Assembly: GCA_050014815.1 (NCBI GenBank)
Contig: JBEKCP010000051.1
Location: forward strand, 1 to 16,964
Direction: 5' to 3'
Length of the DNA: 16,964 bases
Source of the DNA: JBEKCP01 sp050014815
GTDB taxonomy: Bacteria; Planctomycetota; Planctomycetia; Pirellulales; Thermoguttaceae
The position numbers were made by a program, and so were the translations under genes. Every line of letters begins with the position of its first letter. The stretch's first letter is position 1. This document shows, in pieces, positions 7,856-15,962 of this stretch. The notes below the pieces were generated by a model. That model made no database searches, was not told where the DNA came from, and saw nothing but the letters and a program-made list of their open reading frames with translations.

Positions 7856-8803
7856 ATGGAAGAGCCCATTTTCTCAAGGCAGGAACAAGGCGTCGTCTAC
7901 TTGTTTAGTAGGTACTGGAGGGAGATCGACGGTTTTCAGAACAAACGAATCACCGAGATACAAATGCGGTTTCCCGATGCCACGATGATCCGCGGCGCCG
8001 ATAATCAGGAAGCAATCGAATTCGAGTACAACCTCAAGTCCTTCTATGCGCATGTCCCAACGGACCAAAGAAGACACGGCGACCTGAAGAAATTAGAGGA
8101 CTATGGCGCGCTCTATATCGTCTATTGGGAGGAGGATGCCGATGTAGGAGCGCTGCGCAAGAGAATCGCAAAGCACTTCGCTGGCAAAGTGTTCTTCGTG
8201 CGGCTAAGCAAGTACTTCAGCCCGCTAGTCGAGCATGGGCCAGAACACTTGGTTGCCTACTGGCAGTTCACGCCGGGGGCCAAGCGGTACCGGGAGGTGT
8301 ATTCCTTTGACGAAATCAAAGAGGAGACTGCCAGGTTGATTCGCGATGAGATTGTGGAAGAGCGTGAAGTCCAGAGGGGATTGTACAGAGTATCGGGATT
8401 CAACACGGCGCATTCGGACTACATAGAATGCGATCACTGGAAGACGATTCATTACTACACGACGGGATATTTCAGCGAGGGTAGCGTTCCTGAGAGGCTC
8501 TTCCTCAAACCAAAAGGATCAAAGCGTTTCCTAGGATATTTCAAGGTGAAGCAGGCGTTTGTGATAAAGAAGGATGACAAACTGCTGGATGAGTTCTACA
8601 AGAACTTCTATTTCTACGCCTACAGTCCAGGATATCGCGAAGGGGAGGCTATCTGCCTGGTGTATACGCAGTTTGTCGGGTTGGATGAAGATCGGGGCGA
8701 GGAGTTGTACAACTATTTGAGGGACAAAGATTATTGGCTTCGCCAGACATCGGAGATCATCGAGGATAAGCACATGAAGGTTGTTCGCCGGATTAGCGGA
8801 TAG
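7856..8803 (+). CDS. Unknown 315-residue protein with PD-(D/E)XK-like N-terminal signature
   Basis: Start ATG at 7856 is chosen because GGAG lies 9 bases upstream and the frame upstream of it overlaps the previous gene. Residues about 31-95 resemble restriction-endonuclease-fold proteins: ITEIQMRFPDATMI with Asp41, then EAIEFEYNLKSFYAHV with Glu55, Glu57 and Lys61, then LYIVYWEED. In related proteins I know the core reads FPD...IEFEYKS..F..H...CDxIVCW, so the possible Lys here is displaced by two residues. The remaining 220 residues are rich in Tyr, Phe, Lys and Glu and match nothing I recognise. There is no signal peptide. Base composition is visibly less GC-rich than the neighbouring envelope genes, suggesting acquisition. 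A nuclease role is an inference. Confidence 0.65.
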   Translation: MEEPIFSRQEQGVVYLFSRYWREIDGFQNKRITEIQMRFPDATMIRGADNQEAIEFEYNLKSFYAHVPTDQRRHGDLKKLEDYGALYIVYWEEDADVGALRKRIAKHFAGKVFFVRLSKYFSPLVEHGPEHLVAYWQFTPGAKRYREVYSFDEIKEETARLIRDEIVEEREVQRGLYRVSGFNTAHSDYIECDHWKTIHYYTTGYFSEGSVPERLFLKPKGSKRFLGYFKVKQAFVIKKDDKLLDEFYKNFYFYAYSPGYREGEAICLVYTQFVGLDEDRGEELYNYLRDKDYWLRQTSEIIEDKHMKVVRRISG

Positions 8804-8927
8804 CGAGTTGGGTGGGACGCCCAGAGCGGGGCAATGCGCTTGGAGAATCGTAGACGATGCGGCCAAGCCCTTTCGCGAAGCTCAGGGCGTGCAACCCATC
8901 CAGTTGCTGAAACAGCACTTAAATCAA

Positions 8928-8934
8928 AAGGAGG
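8928..8934 (+). promoter_or_regulatory. Strong Shine-Dalgarno AAGGAGG for the DUF1501 gene
   Basis: AAGGAGG ends 9 bases before ATG 8944 and fixes that start. The 140 bases between the preceding stop and this ATG hold no supportable gene. Confidence 0.75.
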
Positions 8935-8943
8935 GTTGGGATC

Positions 8944-10392
8944 ATGAGCACTATCGACAATCACGAGAACCGGAAGCGTGTGTCCCGGCGCGAGGCCATG
9001 CGGCGCGGCGTCTGGGGCACGGCCGGCATGATCGCGGCCGGCGGGTTGAGTGCCCGCCTCTTCGCGGCCGAGCCCAAGAAGACGCCCGAGCAGAAGGCCG
9101 CCGAAGAGAAAGCTGCCGCCGAGAAGCTCGCCGCGGAGAAGCTTGCCAAGGACGAGGCCGCCAAAACCAAGGCCAAGGCCAAGAACGTCCAAGCGAAATC
9201 GGTCATCCAGATCTTCTTGTGGGGCGGCATGTCGCACAACGACACCTGGGACCCGAAGCCGGGTACGGGCTACGACTACATGGGGGAACTCGACAGAGTC
9301 ATCCCCACCAACGTGGACGGAATACAAATTGGCTCGCTGTTCCCCAGATTGGCCAAGCAGGCCGACAAGTTCTCCTTGATCCGCAGCATGACCCATGGCA
9401 ATGACGGGCACGAGACGGCGGCCTACCTGATGCAAACCGGCCACAAGCCCGGCGGGCGCCTGGCCTACCCCAGCATGGGCGCCATCTTCACCTTCTTCAA
9501 GAAAGAGCAATACAAGGGGTTGCTGCCCCCGTACGTTGTGATGCTCCAGGCGGCCGGGCGGTTCTCCGAGGAGGGTTTCCTGGGCCCCGCCTACAAACCT
9601 TTTGCCACGGGCGGCGATCCCAACGGGGCCCGCTTCGAGGTGCAGGGCATCGTCAACCGGGGAATCGACGTCGGGCGGCAAAAGGGCCGCCGCGAACTCT
9701 TGGACAAGACCGATGTCCTGGGCTACGGCCTTGCCGACGCCCCGGAGATGGCTGCCGCGGAGGCGGCCAGGGAAAAGGCCTACGGGTTGATCCTGGGCAA
9801 GGGGAAAGAAGTCTTCAATCTCGACAACGAGTCCGCGGAACTCAGGGAACGGTACGGCCGCAACACGTTCGGGCAGGAATGCCTCGCGGCGCGGCGGATG
9901 GTCGAAGCGGGTGTGCCCTATATCAACATCAGCTTCCCCGGCGGCTGGGATACGCACTCCAACCACTTCGCAACCATGAGGAGACAGTGCCCGACCTTGG
10001 ACCAGGGCCTTGCGACGTTGCTTGCGGACCTGAGCGACCGCGGCTTGCTGGAAAGCACCCTGGTTTGGTGCACCGGCGAGTTCGGCAGAACGCCGAAGAT
10101 TTCCTGGGAACCGCCATGGAACGGGGGGCGCCACCACTATGGGGCCGTCTTCAGCGTGCTGGTCGCCGGCGGCGGATTCAAGGGCGGCCGCGTCGTCGGC
10201 AAGTCCGATGAAAAGGGCGAAAAGGTCAGCGAACGCCCCGTCTATCCGGCGGACCTGCTCGGAAGCATGTACCTGCTGGCCGGCATCGACGCCGCGGCCA
10301 GGCTGCCCCATCCCTGGGGACTGGATGCCCGTGTGCTGGATGCCGAGAACGAAGGCATGAAATCATCCGGAATGTTGGAAGAGATCATGTGA
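8944..10392 (+). CDS. DUF1501 family protein, Tat-exported
   Basis: 482 residues. DUF1501 proteins have a sulfatase/phosphatase-like fold, are abundant in planctomycetes and have no established reaction. The N-terminus has a twin-arginine signal (SRREAMRRGVWGTAGMIAAG, Arg15-Arg16, ending near LFAAE), so it should be folded before export, consistent with a metal site. Residues about 45-86 are an inserted Lys/Ala/Glu coil (EKAAAEKLAAEKLAKDEAAK). The family core starts at IQIFLWGGMSHNDTWDPKPG (residues 88-107). It continues with GWDTHSNH (334-341), GEFGRTPK (378-385) and RHHYG (396-400), which are the positions expected to bind metal. The C-terminal block PADLLGSMYLLAGID is typical. It starts the block formed with the PPC gene, whose ATG lies 10 bases after its stop. 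Its usual DUF1549/DUF1553 partner sits upstream across the inserted cassette. Confidence 0.93.
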   Translation: MSTIDNHENRKRVSRREAMRRGVWGTAGMIAAGGLSARLFAAEPKKTPEQKAAEEKAAAEKLAAEKLAKDEAAKTKAKAKNVQAKSVIQIFLWGGMSHNDTWDPKPGTGYDYMGELDRVIPTNVDGIQIGSLFPRLAKQADKFSLIRSMTHGNDGHETAAYLMQTGHKPGGRLAYPSMGAIFTFFKKEQYKGLLPPYVVMLQAAGRFSEEGFLGPAYKPFATGGDPNGARFEVQGIVNRGIDVGRQKGRRELLDKTDVLGYGLADAPEMAAAEAAREKAYGLILGKGKEVFNLDNESAELRERYGRNTFGQECLAARRMVEAGVPYINISFPGGWDTHSNHFATMRRQCPTLDQGLATLLADLSDRGLLESTLVWCTGEFGRTPKISWEPPWNGGRHHYGAVFSVLVAGGGFKGGRVVGKSDEKGEKVSERPVYPADLLGSMYLLAGIDAAARLPHPWGLDARVLDAENEGMKSSGMLEEIM

Positions 10393-10402
10393 GGAAGCGA
10401 TT

Positions 10403-12724
10403 ATGAACAAATTTCGATTCGCCACTGTCGGGCTGGCCATCCTTGCGGCCGCGGCATCCTCGGTCAGGGCGCAGACCCAGTACATCGGCTACGTTTATCC
10501 GGCCGGCGGTCAGCAGGGCACCACCTTCCCGATTCGCTTGGGCGGCCAGGGCCTTATGCATGCGTCGGACCTGGTTGTGAGCGGGGAGGGGGTTTCCGTG
10601 CGGCTGGTGGAGCATTACCGGGTCATGAGCAACGAGGAACAAACGTTGATCCGCAACCAACTGCAAGAGTTGCAGAAGAAGGGGGCCGCGCTGGAAGACG
10701 CGTTGGTCGCCAAGATGGCCTTGTTCGATCCTCCCGCGCCCATCGGCCCGGCCGCCGTGCCAGCCGCGGTCCGTCCTCAGGTTTGCCCGACCTGCGGCGC
10801 TGCCAATACGCCCGACGCCTTCTTCTGCACCAAATGCAAGGCGAAGTTGGAGAAACCCAAAGACGCAAAACCGGGCGAGAAAGAGGCGCGACCCGGAGTA
10901 CCGGGTACCCCGGAACCGCCCAACTCTGCGATGGAAGCGGCCAGGCAGAAGATGATCGAACGGATCCAAAGGAGGTTCGCCGAAGACGAACGCAACCCGG
11001 CCGTTCGCTCCCAAGCCGAGCTTGTCTTTGCCGAGGTCACGGTGGCGCCCGACGCAAAACCGGGGCGGCGCGAGATCCGCGTGATCACCAAACGGGGCAT
11101 CTCCAACCCGCTGCCCTTCTACGTGGGCCAGGTGCCCGAAGTCGCCCGCAAGCCGATGAAGACCTGCCAGTTGCCGGTGCTCGGCAAAGAGTACCTGGCC
11201 CAGCGCAAAAGGCCGCCGGAAGAAGAGGAGGTGCGCGTCACGATGCCATGCACGATGAACGGCCAGATCGCGGCGGGCGAGGTGAACCGGTATCGTTTCC
11301 GGGCCACGAAGGGGCAACGCCTGGTCATCTCCGCCAAGGCCCGGGACCTGGTGCCCTATGTGGCCGACGGCGTTCCCGGCTGGTTCCAGGCCGTGCTGAG
11401 CCTCCACGACGCCAACGGCAAGGAGCTGGCGTACAACGACGATTTCCGTTCCGATCCCGACCCGTTGATCTATTTCGAGGTCCCCGAGGACGGCGAGTAC
11501 GTACTGACCATCAACGAGGCGCTGTTTCGCGGCCGCGAGAGTTTCGTGTATCGCATTACCATCGGCGAGCTGCCGCTGGTGACCAGCATCTTCCCGTTGG
11601 GCGGCCGCGCGGGCGAGCAAGTCAAGATCGAGATGGACGGCTGGAATCTGGAGAAGACTACGCTGTCGCCGCCTCCCAAGGATGCAAAGCCGGGGCGCTA
11701 TCTGCTTGCCGCCACCGACGGGAAATTCGTCTCCAACTACGTGCCGTTCGCCCTGGACACGCTACCGGAGTGCATGGAGCAGGAACCCAACGACGAGCCT
11801 TCCAAGGCTCAGAAAGTGAGCCTTCCCATCATCATCAACGGGCGAGCGGACCGGCCGGGCGACTGGGATGTCTTCGAGGTGGAAGGAAAAGCGGGCGAGA
11901 CCGTCGTCGCGGAAGTGTACGCCCGCCGCCTCGGCTCCCCGTTGGATTCCTTCGTGAAGGTCACCGGCGCGGATGGCCAGATCATCGCGCTCAACGACGA
12001 TCATTTCGACGCCGCGTCGGGGATGAACACCGACCACGCTGATTCCTACCTCATGGTGAAGCTGCCCGCCGACGGAAAGTACTTCTTTCACATCGGCGAC
12101 ACGCGGCGACAGGGGGGAAAGGAGTATGCCTACCGGCTCCGGCTGAGCCAACCGCAACCCGATTTCGTGCTGCGTCTCCTCCCTTCCCGGATCGCTGTCC
12201 CCCGCAAGGGATCGGCTTCCGTGACCGTCTACGCCATACGCAAGGACGGATTCGACGGGCCGATCAAGCTGGACTTCAAAGACCTGCCCGAGGGGCTCCA
12301 GTCTTCCGGCGCCACGCTGGCGGCCAAGCAAGAGGTCGTGGGGCTGACGCTGAAGACCAGCCTTACGGCGATGGACAAGCCGGTTGACCTCACCGTCGTG
12401 GGCACGGCAAGAATCGGGGACCGGGAAGTCGTCCGCGAGGCCGTGCCGGCCGAAGACAAGATGCAGGCCTTCCTCTACCGTCATCTGCTGCCCGCGGAAA
12501 CCCTGCCGGCCCTGGTCTTCGATCCATCCTACCAACCGCCAGCCGAGCGCACTCGCCCGCCGATCCGTGACGAAGATCGACCGAAGGATGTGAAGCCCAC
12601 GACGACAAGGACCGCGGTCGACGGGTATTTGAGGCAGATCGAAGGCCTCTATCAAGAGTGGTTCTTAACCGACGAGTTCGCCAACCGCGAGATTGCGAAC
12701 GTAGAAGCCCGTCTGATCAAATAG
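10403..12724 (+). CDS. Secreted PPC-domain protein with inserted zinc ribbon
   Basis: 773 residues, signal peptide ending near VRA|QT (residue 23). Order of parts: an IPT/TIG-like strand domain (about 26-75, VYPAGGQQGTTFPIRLGGQG); a charged helical linker with a four-Cys zinc ribbon (Cys128, Cys131, Cys142, Cys145; CPTCG...FFCTKCK); a strand region ending PFYVGQVPE; a first PPC domain (about 279-390, YRFRATKGQRLVISAKARDL); a second IPT-like domain (about 391-455, SIFPLGGRAGEQVKIEMDGW); a second PPC domain (about 460-582, EQEPNDEPSKA to AYRLRLS); and a C-terminal strand-rich part. PPC domains are secreted binding modules. In planctomycetes such proteins commonly follow DUF1501 genes. The stop-to-start gap of 10 bases, with GAGGAAG inside it, indicates translational coupling. 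The zinc ribbon is unusual for an exported protein. Function unknown. Confidence 0.88.
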   Translation: MNKFRFATVGLAILAAAASSVRAQTQYIGYVYPAGGQQGTTFPIRLGGQGLMHASDLVVSGEGVSVRLVEHYRVMSNEEQTLIRNQLQELQKKGAALEDALVAKMALFDPPAPIGPAAVPAAVRPQVCPTCGAANTPDAFFCTKCKAKLEKPKDAKPGEKEARPGVPGTPEPPNSAMEAARQKMIERIQRRFAEDERNPAVRSQAELVFAEVTVAPDAKPGRREIRVITKRGISNPLPFYVGQVPEVARKPMKTCQLPVLGKEYLAQRKRPPEEEEVRVTMPCTMNGQIAAGEVNRYRFRATKGQRLVISAKARDLVPYVADGVPGWFQAVLSLHDANGKELAYNDDFRSDPDPLIYFEVPEDGEYVLTINEALFRGRESFVYRITIGELPLVTSIFPLGGRAGEQVKIEMDGWNLEKTTLSPPPKDAKPGRYLLAATDGKFVSNYVPFALDTLPECMEQEPNDEPSKAQKVSLPIIINGRADRPGDWDVFEVEGKAGETVVAEVYARRLGSPLDSFVKVTGADGQIIALNDDHFDAASGMNTDHADSYLMVKLPADGKYFFHIGDTRRQGGKEYAYRLRLSQPQPDFVLRLLPSRIAVPRKGSASVTVYAIRKDGFDGPIKLDFKDLPEGLQSSGATLAAKQEVVGLTLKTSLTAMDKPVDLTVVGTARIGDREVVREAVPAEDKMQAFLYRHLLPAETLPALVFDPSYQPPAERTRPPIRDEDRPKDVKPTTTRTAVDGYLRQIEGLYQEWFLTDEFANREIANVEARLIK

Positions 12725-12766
12725 GAGCCACCCAAAATAAGAGGCCCTGCCTGATCCCCTGTCAAG

Positions 12767-12895
12767 GTGATTCCCGTCCATGAAGCGGCCGGCCCCGGGA
12801 CGGTCAGCACCTTGGACGACGACATCTATGCCCAGCCGGTCTGCGAGGGAACCGCTCTCTACATGCGCACTTTGCACTCGCTTTGTTGTTACCAA
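12767..12895 (+). pseudogene. C-terminal remnant of a PQQ-type beta-propeller protein
   Basis: In the 197-base gap the frame beginning at 12767 reads VIPVHEAAGPGTVSTLDDDI and then YAQPVCEGTALYMRTLHSLC. A block (S)TLDDxIxAxPVxxGxxLYxRTxxxLYC is the usual end of planctomycete PQQ/quinoprotein-like propeller proteins. The upstream frame is closed by TGA at 12752, no start or ribosome site suits it, and it runs past the expected end into the next gene's leader. It therefore looks like the tail of a decayed gene. Because it is only 43 codons, chance resemblance cannot be excluded. Confidence 0.5.
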
Positions 12896-12921
12896 AACGA
12901 AACAACCAACGGAGAAGACCA

Positions 12922-15567
12922 ATGCAAAACATCACCCGTTTGATCGTTGTCGTCGGACTGCTGCTTGCGTCCAAAGTCCCGGCGGCGGAACCCGGCAGTA
13001 CGCCTCCCGCAAACCATGCCGGTGCGGCCGGCGAGCCGACCGCGGAGGAGGTGCTCCGTGTTTCGGGGGCTAATGCGAGATTGATCGTTCACGTCGGCGT
13101 CAGCGACGGGCAACTGGAGTTGGACCTGGCCAAGGGCGGGCGCCGGCTGGTGCATGGACTGGCGACGGACGACAAGTCGCTGACCGAAGCGCGCCGGCGG
13201 CTGACGGCGGCCGGGGTGTATGGCCTGGCCAGCGTCGAGTTGTGGTATCCGCAACCCAAGCTGCCTTATGCCGCCGATCTGGTCAATGCGCTGGTGGCGG
13301 ATCAGGCACTGCTGACCCAGAGGAAGATCGACACGGCTGAAGTCATGCGGGTTCTCGTGCCGGGCGGCACGGCGTATCTGAAAGACGGCGGCGCGTGGAA
13401 AGCGACCACCAAGCCGTGGCCCAAGGAAATGGACGACTGGACGCACTTCCATTACGACTGTACCGGCAATCCGGTCTCGCACGACACGCAGGTCGGGCCG
13501 GTGACGACGCTGAAGTGGATCGACGGCTATCGGGGCGGTGGCGGCCTCCGGTCCTGGATGTGGCGGGGCACGATGGTCCACGAGATGCCGTCCGGCAAGG
13601 CCGGCCGGACTGGCGCAGATGCGTTGCATCTGGCGGCGCGAGACAGTTTCAACGGCCTGCCGCACTATTTTCTCCCGTATAAATCCGGTGCCGCGGGCAC
13701 GGTGGTGGCCGACGGGAAGATCTTCACGATGGCCAATCTCCAAGACCCGCTGGGGCCGATGCGCGCCTACGATCTGGCAACCGGCAACGAGGCGCTGCGG
13801 TTCGACGAAGGCGGGAAGCCGGAGTCGGCCAGGGAGGCAGGCTGGGCGCAAATCGCCTACCACGAAGGCCGGGTCTTCCAGACGGCCAAGGACTCGCTCT
13901 GCGCGCTGGATGCCAAGACCGGAAAACGGCAGTGGGTTTACCGCGACCCCGACGGCAACCGGTTGCTGTTCGTATCGGCCGCGCCCGATCTGGACCGCGT
14001 GTTCGTCGCCGTCACCCGCAAGGACGAAATCCCGCTGGGCCCGCGTTGGCCGGGCAGCCGGGCGGTGGCGATCGTCGGATTGGACAGCCAAACCGGAAAA
14101 CAGGTCTGGCGCAATGCCGAGGTGGCGGATCAGGGGATCGGGCAGTTGGTCTATGCCGACGGCCGGCTCGCCTACTTTACCCCCAGCGGCATTCTCGCGG
14201 CCGCAAGGTATCTGGTGGAAGGGAAGATCGGCAGGGAAATCGCCAGCGCCGAGGTCAAGGCGTGGATCGGTACCCTGGATGCCCGGACCGGCAAACTGAA
14301 ATGGTGCCGCGACTATCTGAACAATCCGCTTCCCTTCGCCAAACAGTTGACCTTTCCGGGCTTCCAATTCAACATCGCCCTGCGCAACGGCAAGCTGTAC
14401 ATGGCGAACCAGAATGGCGTCGTCGAGTTCGACGCGGATACCGGCGAGCCGTTGAAGTTCCTGGCGTTGCCCGTCAAAAACGGCCGATGCACCCGGCCCC
14501 GCCTGACGACCAAGTATCACCTGATCGGTTTCGGTTCGTTTGTGGCCGACGACTTGCTGACGAGCGTAAACCAGAACGTGTCGCGGGGCGGCTGCACCGC
14601 GGGCATGACTCCCGCCAACGGCATGATCTACCTGCCGCCGGGCAACTCCGCTGGCCATTGCCGATGCTTTGCGATGCTGCGCGGCCGGGCCGGCTACGGA
14701 ACGGAGCCCCTGTGGGAGCCGCTGCCGGTTGCCCAGCGCACCCTGGCGGGCGAGGGCGCCGCGCCCGGCCGGCTTATCGAGCAGGTTCGCCGGGCGGAAC
14801 CGGTGGCCACGATCGAGGAACGGGGCGCCGTGCTCCGGCTGCCGCGGTTCGATGGCGAGTTGGTCCGCAATGCCTGGTTCGGCAACGACGTGCTGCCTTA
14901 CCCGGAGACCGAACCGGTCAAGGCCGGCGACCTGGAACTGGTGGCCGTGGTCAATGAACACCGGCTGGAAGCCCGGCGGGGCGACCGCGTGGTGTGGTCG
15001 TTTGTGGCCGACGGGCGGATCAGCACGCCGCCGCTAGTCCACGAGGGCCGGGTCTGCGTCGGCGCCCACGACGGCTGGGTGAGTTGCCTCGACCTGAAGG
15101 ACGGCCGCGTCCAATGGCGGTTTCTCGCGGCGCCCAACCACCGCAAAATCGTCGCCTACGGCCAGATCGAGTCGTCGTGGCCGGTGTATGGCGCGGTCGT
15201 CCATGAGGGCCTCTTTGCCGTGAGCGCGGGCCGGCATCCGGAACTGGACGGCGGGATATATTTCTACGGACTGGAACCGGCCACCGGCCAGGTGCGTTGG
15301 AGCAAGCGGCTGCACGTGGCGGCCGAAGCGGTGGTTGGCAGTCGGCCCGAAAATAAACCGCGCAAGTGGCTGAAGCCGGCCAACACGATCATCAACGGCC
15401 CGCTGAGCGTCAGCAACGGCAAACTCGCGCTGGTGAGTCCCGACGCGACGTGTGAAGGCATCGCCCGCCCCTCCGAGAATTACCGGGTGGAGATCGACCC
15501 GAAGGCCGAGGGCGCGTTGGCCCTCCCGACCAAGCCCCACGTTCCCAAGCCACCGGTCCAGAAGTGA
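12922..15567 (+). CDS. Exported methyltransferase-like / PQQ beta-propeller protein
   Basis: 882 residues. ATG at 12922 is preceded by GGAGAAG and starts a signal peptide (MQNITRLIVVVGLLLASKVP, cleavage near AA|EP). Residues about 51-155 read like a class I SAM-methyltransferase fold: a motif I-like strand VHVGVSDGQLELDLA, VHGLATDD, LPYAADLVNALV and VLVPGGTAYL. The glycine-rich loop is poor (GVSDG), so SAM binding is doubtful. After PWPKEMDDWTHFHYD (165-179) the rest is a quinoprotein-like propeller with repeats such as GKIFTMANLQDP, GRVFQTAKDSLCALDAKTGK and GRVCVGAHDGWVSCLDLKDG. Such domains in dehydrogenases bind PQQ, but many planctomycete members probably do not. I see no dehydrogenase-type adjacent disulfide or haem motif. 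It is the largest protein after the PPC gene and is followed 3 bases later by a small gene. Confidence 0.87.
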   Translation: MQNITRLIVVVGLLLASKVPAAEPGSTPPANHAGAAGEPTAEEVLRVSGANARLIVHVGVSDGQLELDLAKGGRRLVHGLATDDKSLTEARRRLTAAGVYGLASVELWYPQPKLPYAADLVNALVADQALLTQRKIDTAEVMRVLVPGGTAYLKDGGAWKATTKPWPKEMDDWTHFHYDCTGNPVSHDTQVGPVTTLKWIDGYRGGGGLRSWMWRGTMVHEMPSGKAGRTGADALHLAARDSFNGLPHYFLPYKSGAAGTVVADGKIFTMANLQDPLGPMRAYDLATGNEALRFDEGGKPESAREAGWAQIAYHEGRVFQTAKDSLCALDAKTGKRQWVYRDPDGNRLLFVSAAPDLDRVFVAVTRKDEIPLGPRWPGSRAVAIVGLDSQTGKQVWRNAEVADQGIGQLVYADGRLAYFTPSGILAAARYLVEGKIGREIASAEVKAWIGTLDARTGKLKWCRDYLNNPLPFAKQLTFPGFQFNIALRNGKLYMANQNGVVEFDADTGEPLKFLALPVKNGRCTRPRLTTKYHLIGFGSFVADDLLTSVNQNVSRGGCTAGMTPANGMIYLPPGNSAGHCRCFAMLRGRAGYGTEPLWEPLPVAQRTLAGEGAAPGRLIEQVRRAEPVATIEERGAVLRLPRFDGELVRNAWFGNDVLPYPETEPVKAGDLELVAVVNEHRLEARRGDRVVWSFVADGRISTPPLVHEGRVCVGAHDGWVSCLDLKDGRVQWRFLAAPNHRKIVAYGQIESSWPVYGAVVHEGLFAVSAGRHPELDGGIYFYGLEPATGQVRWSKRLHVAAEAVVGSRPENKPRKWLKPANTIINGPLSVSNGKLALVSPDATCEGIARPSENYRVEIDPKAEGALALPTKPHVPKPPVQK

Positions 15568-15570
15568 ACG

Positions 15571-15837
15571 ATGAAAGACAACCTCAAGAAGATCGTGTCG
15601 GTTCACCGGCTGCCATGGACCGGCGGTGCGATCACCTCGGCCGTGGTGCACAAGGACGGCGCGGTGTACGTTGCGGGCGTTGCGACGGAGAACACCGGTC
15701 GGCTCGGAGGCCGGCAGGAATCGACCAAGGTCGGCGAGGCCGATTCCAAGGCCATGGCCGAGGACGATATCGACGTTCGGATTGGCATGCGCGGCACGCT
15801 GGTGAAGTCCGAACCGGCCGCCGGCAAGCGGAAGTGA
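15571..15837 (+). CDS. Small protein of unknown function
   Basis: 88 residues. The ATG lies 3 bases after the preceding stop, so translation is probably coupled; no strong ribosome site of its own is seen. The first half contains one propeller-like strand pair (GAITSAVVHKDGAVYVAGVA), which could be a leftover blade related to the upstream gene. The second half is charged and looks unstructured, ending in a basic tail (AAGKRK). There is no signal peptide or membrane segment. I do not recognise it. It may be a genuine small protein or the remnant of a longer one. Confidence 0.45.
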   Translation: MKDNLKKIVSVHRLPWTGGAITSAVVHKDGAVYVAGVATENTGRLGGRQESTKVGEADSKAMAEDDIDVRIGMRGTLVKSEPAAGKRK

Positions 15838-15962
15838 AAGTTACAGAACAAGGGGCCCTAATGGCCATGGCAGCGCGGCAAGACAAGCCGTGACAATCCT
15901 GGAGACCATCGAAGAAAAATACCGAGGGCGTTAGGACGTAATTGGAAAGACCGAGGAGAAAC

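Noticed and set aside
8731..10311. Minus-strand frame of 526 codons opposite the DUF1501 gene
   Set aside because: Antisense shadow of a clearly recognised gene; no ribosome site or family resemblance.
12889..14961. Long minus-strand open frame (690 codons) opposite the propeller gene
   Set aside because: It is the antisense of a well-supported gene in GC-rich DNA, where the third-position bias keeps the opposite frame open. Its product is low-complexity and lacks any family resemblance.
15838..15962. Tiny open frames before the AlgX-like gene (for example MAMAARQDKP at 15861)
   Set aside because: They are only 10-14 codons long, without ribosome sites or any recognisable pattern.
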